From Ectothiorhodospiraceae bacterium (GTDB lineage: Bacteria > Pseudomonadota > Gammaproteobacteria > Thiohalomonadales > Thiohalomonadaceae), in the NCBI GenBank assembly GCA_007125455.1, contig SLDE01000039.1:1-5952 (forward strand): DNA of 5,952 nucleotides, in the 5' to 3' direction. Below are positions 5,101 through 5,952 of this stretch, piece by piece (positions within the stretch are counted from its first letter, which is position 1; each line of letters starts with the position of its first letter). A program made the position numbers and the translations under genes. The notes below the pieces were generated by a model. The model was not told the origin of the DNA and made no database searches. It was given only the letters and a program-made list of their open reading frames with translations.

Positions 5101-5952
5101 GCAACGGCATCACCATCTGGGTCATCGACGATGATCGCTCGATCCGCTGGGTACTGGAAAAGGCCCTCAAGCAGGAAGGCATGGCGGTACAGAGCTTCGA
5201 GAGTGCAGAAAAGGCCCTGGCCATGCTGGAGCGCGAAGAGCCCGATGCACTGATCACCGACATCCGCATGCCCGGCATGAGTGGCCTGGAGCTATTGCAG
5301 GCGATCAACGAACAACGCCCGCAACTGCCCGTCATCATCATGACCGCCCACTCCGACCTGGAGAGCGCCGTGTCTGCCTACCAGGGGGGTGCATTCGAAT
5401 ACCTGCCCAAGCCCTTCGATGTGGACGAGGCCATCGAACTGGCCCACCGCGCCATCGCCCACCGGCGTGAACAGGGTGGCCAACAGGAAAGCCTTGCCCT
5501 GCAGAACATGGAGATCATCGGCGAAGCACCCTCCATGCAGGAGGTCTTCCGCGCCATCGGACGCCTGGCCAGCTCCAACATCACCGTGTTGATCAACGGC
5601 GAATCCGGCTCCGGCAAAGAGTTGGTCGCCCACGCCCTACACCGCCACAGCCCACGGCGTGATAAACCCTTTATCGCCATCAACACCGCCGCCATCCCCC
5701 GCGATCTGCTCGAATCCGAGCTGTTTGGTCACGAACGTGGTGCCTTCACCGGCGCACAGTCCAGTCGTGAAGGGCGCTTTGAACAGGCCGATGGCGGCAC
5801 CCTGTTTCTGGATGAGATCGGCGACATGCCAGCCGAACTGCAAACCCGCCTGCTGCGCGTACTGGCCGATGGCGAATTCTACCGCGTCGGTGGTCGATCC
5901 CCGGTACGGGTGGACGTGCGCATCATCGCCGCCACCCACCAGGATCTGGAAA
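5097..5952 (+). CDS. glnG: Nitrogen regulation response regulator NtrC, N-terminal 285 residues (cut by the window edge)
   Basis: Sigma-54-dependent enhancer-binding activator; once phosphorylated by NtrB it oligomerises and uses ATP to open glnA-type promoters. The visible part holds the receiver domain (about 5-120), with the acidic pocket in DDD (11-13), phospho-acceptor Asp55 in TDIRMPG, Thr83 and Lys105. The AAA+ domain starts around 139: Walker A GESGSGKE (168-175), the sigma-54-contacting loop GAFTGA (215-220), and Walker B ending in Asp239-Glu240 of TLFLDEIGD. The frame stays open to the last base; the remaining AAA+ part and the Fis-type DNA-binding domain lie beyond the right edge (E. 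coli NtrC is 469 aa). The start ATG overlaps the glnL stop by four bases. This protein is the likely ligand of the NtrC sites upstream of glnA and glnL. Confidence 0.98.
   Translation, partial: MSNGITIWVIDDDRSIRWVLEKALKQEGMAVQSFESAEKALAMLEREEPDALITDIRMPGMSGLELLQAINEQRPQLPVIIMTAHSDLESAVSAYQGGAFEYLPKPFDVDEAIELAHRAIAHRREQGGQQESLALQNMEIIGEAPSMQEVFRAIGRLASSNITVLINGESGSGKELVAHALHRHSPRRDKPFIAINTAAIPRDLLESELFGHERGAFTGAQSSREGRFEQADGGTLFLDEIGDMPAELQTRLLRVLADGEFYRVGGRSPVRVDVRIIAATHQDLE

Overview
The window reads as chromosomal DNA of a gammaproteobacterium. It is GC-rich, has an adenylylatable class I-beta glutamine synthetase, and carries glnA and glnL-glnG under NtrC/sigma-54 style control. A small DUF4124-type exported protein sits between glnA and glnL. 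The TusA-family gene and overall style would fit a purple-sulfur or sulfur-oxidising lineage (Chromatiales or relatives), but this placement is inference and not proven by anything here.

Layout, all genes on the + strand. Positions 1-112 are 16 perfect copies of the heptamer TTGCCAC, running off the left edge. A TusA/SirA-like sulfurtransferase (126-356) follows 13 bases later. Three bases after its stop comes a cation diffusion facilitator metal exporter (360-1541) with an extra C-terminal domain. The 191-base gap 1542-1732 is a textbook nitrogen-control region: two NtrC dyads, a perfect 10-bp inverted repeat and a sigma-54 promoter, followed by glnA (1733-3142) and a strong intrinsic terminator. 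A secreted DUF4124-like protein (3286-3810) comes next. A second regulatory gap (3811-4026) holds an NtrC-like dyad, overlapping hairpins including a plausible terminator, and a good sigma-54 promoter match overlapping a second NtrC-like dyad. Then come glnL/ntrB (4027-5100) and glnG/ntrC (from 5097, cut by the right edge), which overlap by four bases.

Functional logic: the NtrB-NtrC pair senses nitrogen status through PII. Phosphorylated NtrC activates sigma-54 RNA polymerase at glnA and, if the site read here is real, also at or on the glnL promoter, giving autoregulation. Glutamine synthetase is further tuned by adenylylation of Tyr398. The TusA-CDF pair is a separate unit with no evident link to nitrogen metabolism. 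I see no mobile element, CRISPR array, tRNA or rRNA. The core genes are conventional; the second-look items are the heptamer array, the CDF C-terminal extension and the architecture of the glnL control region.
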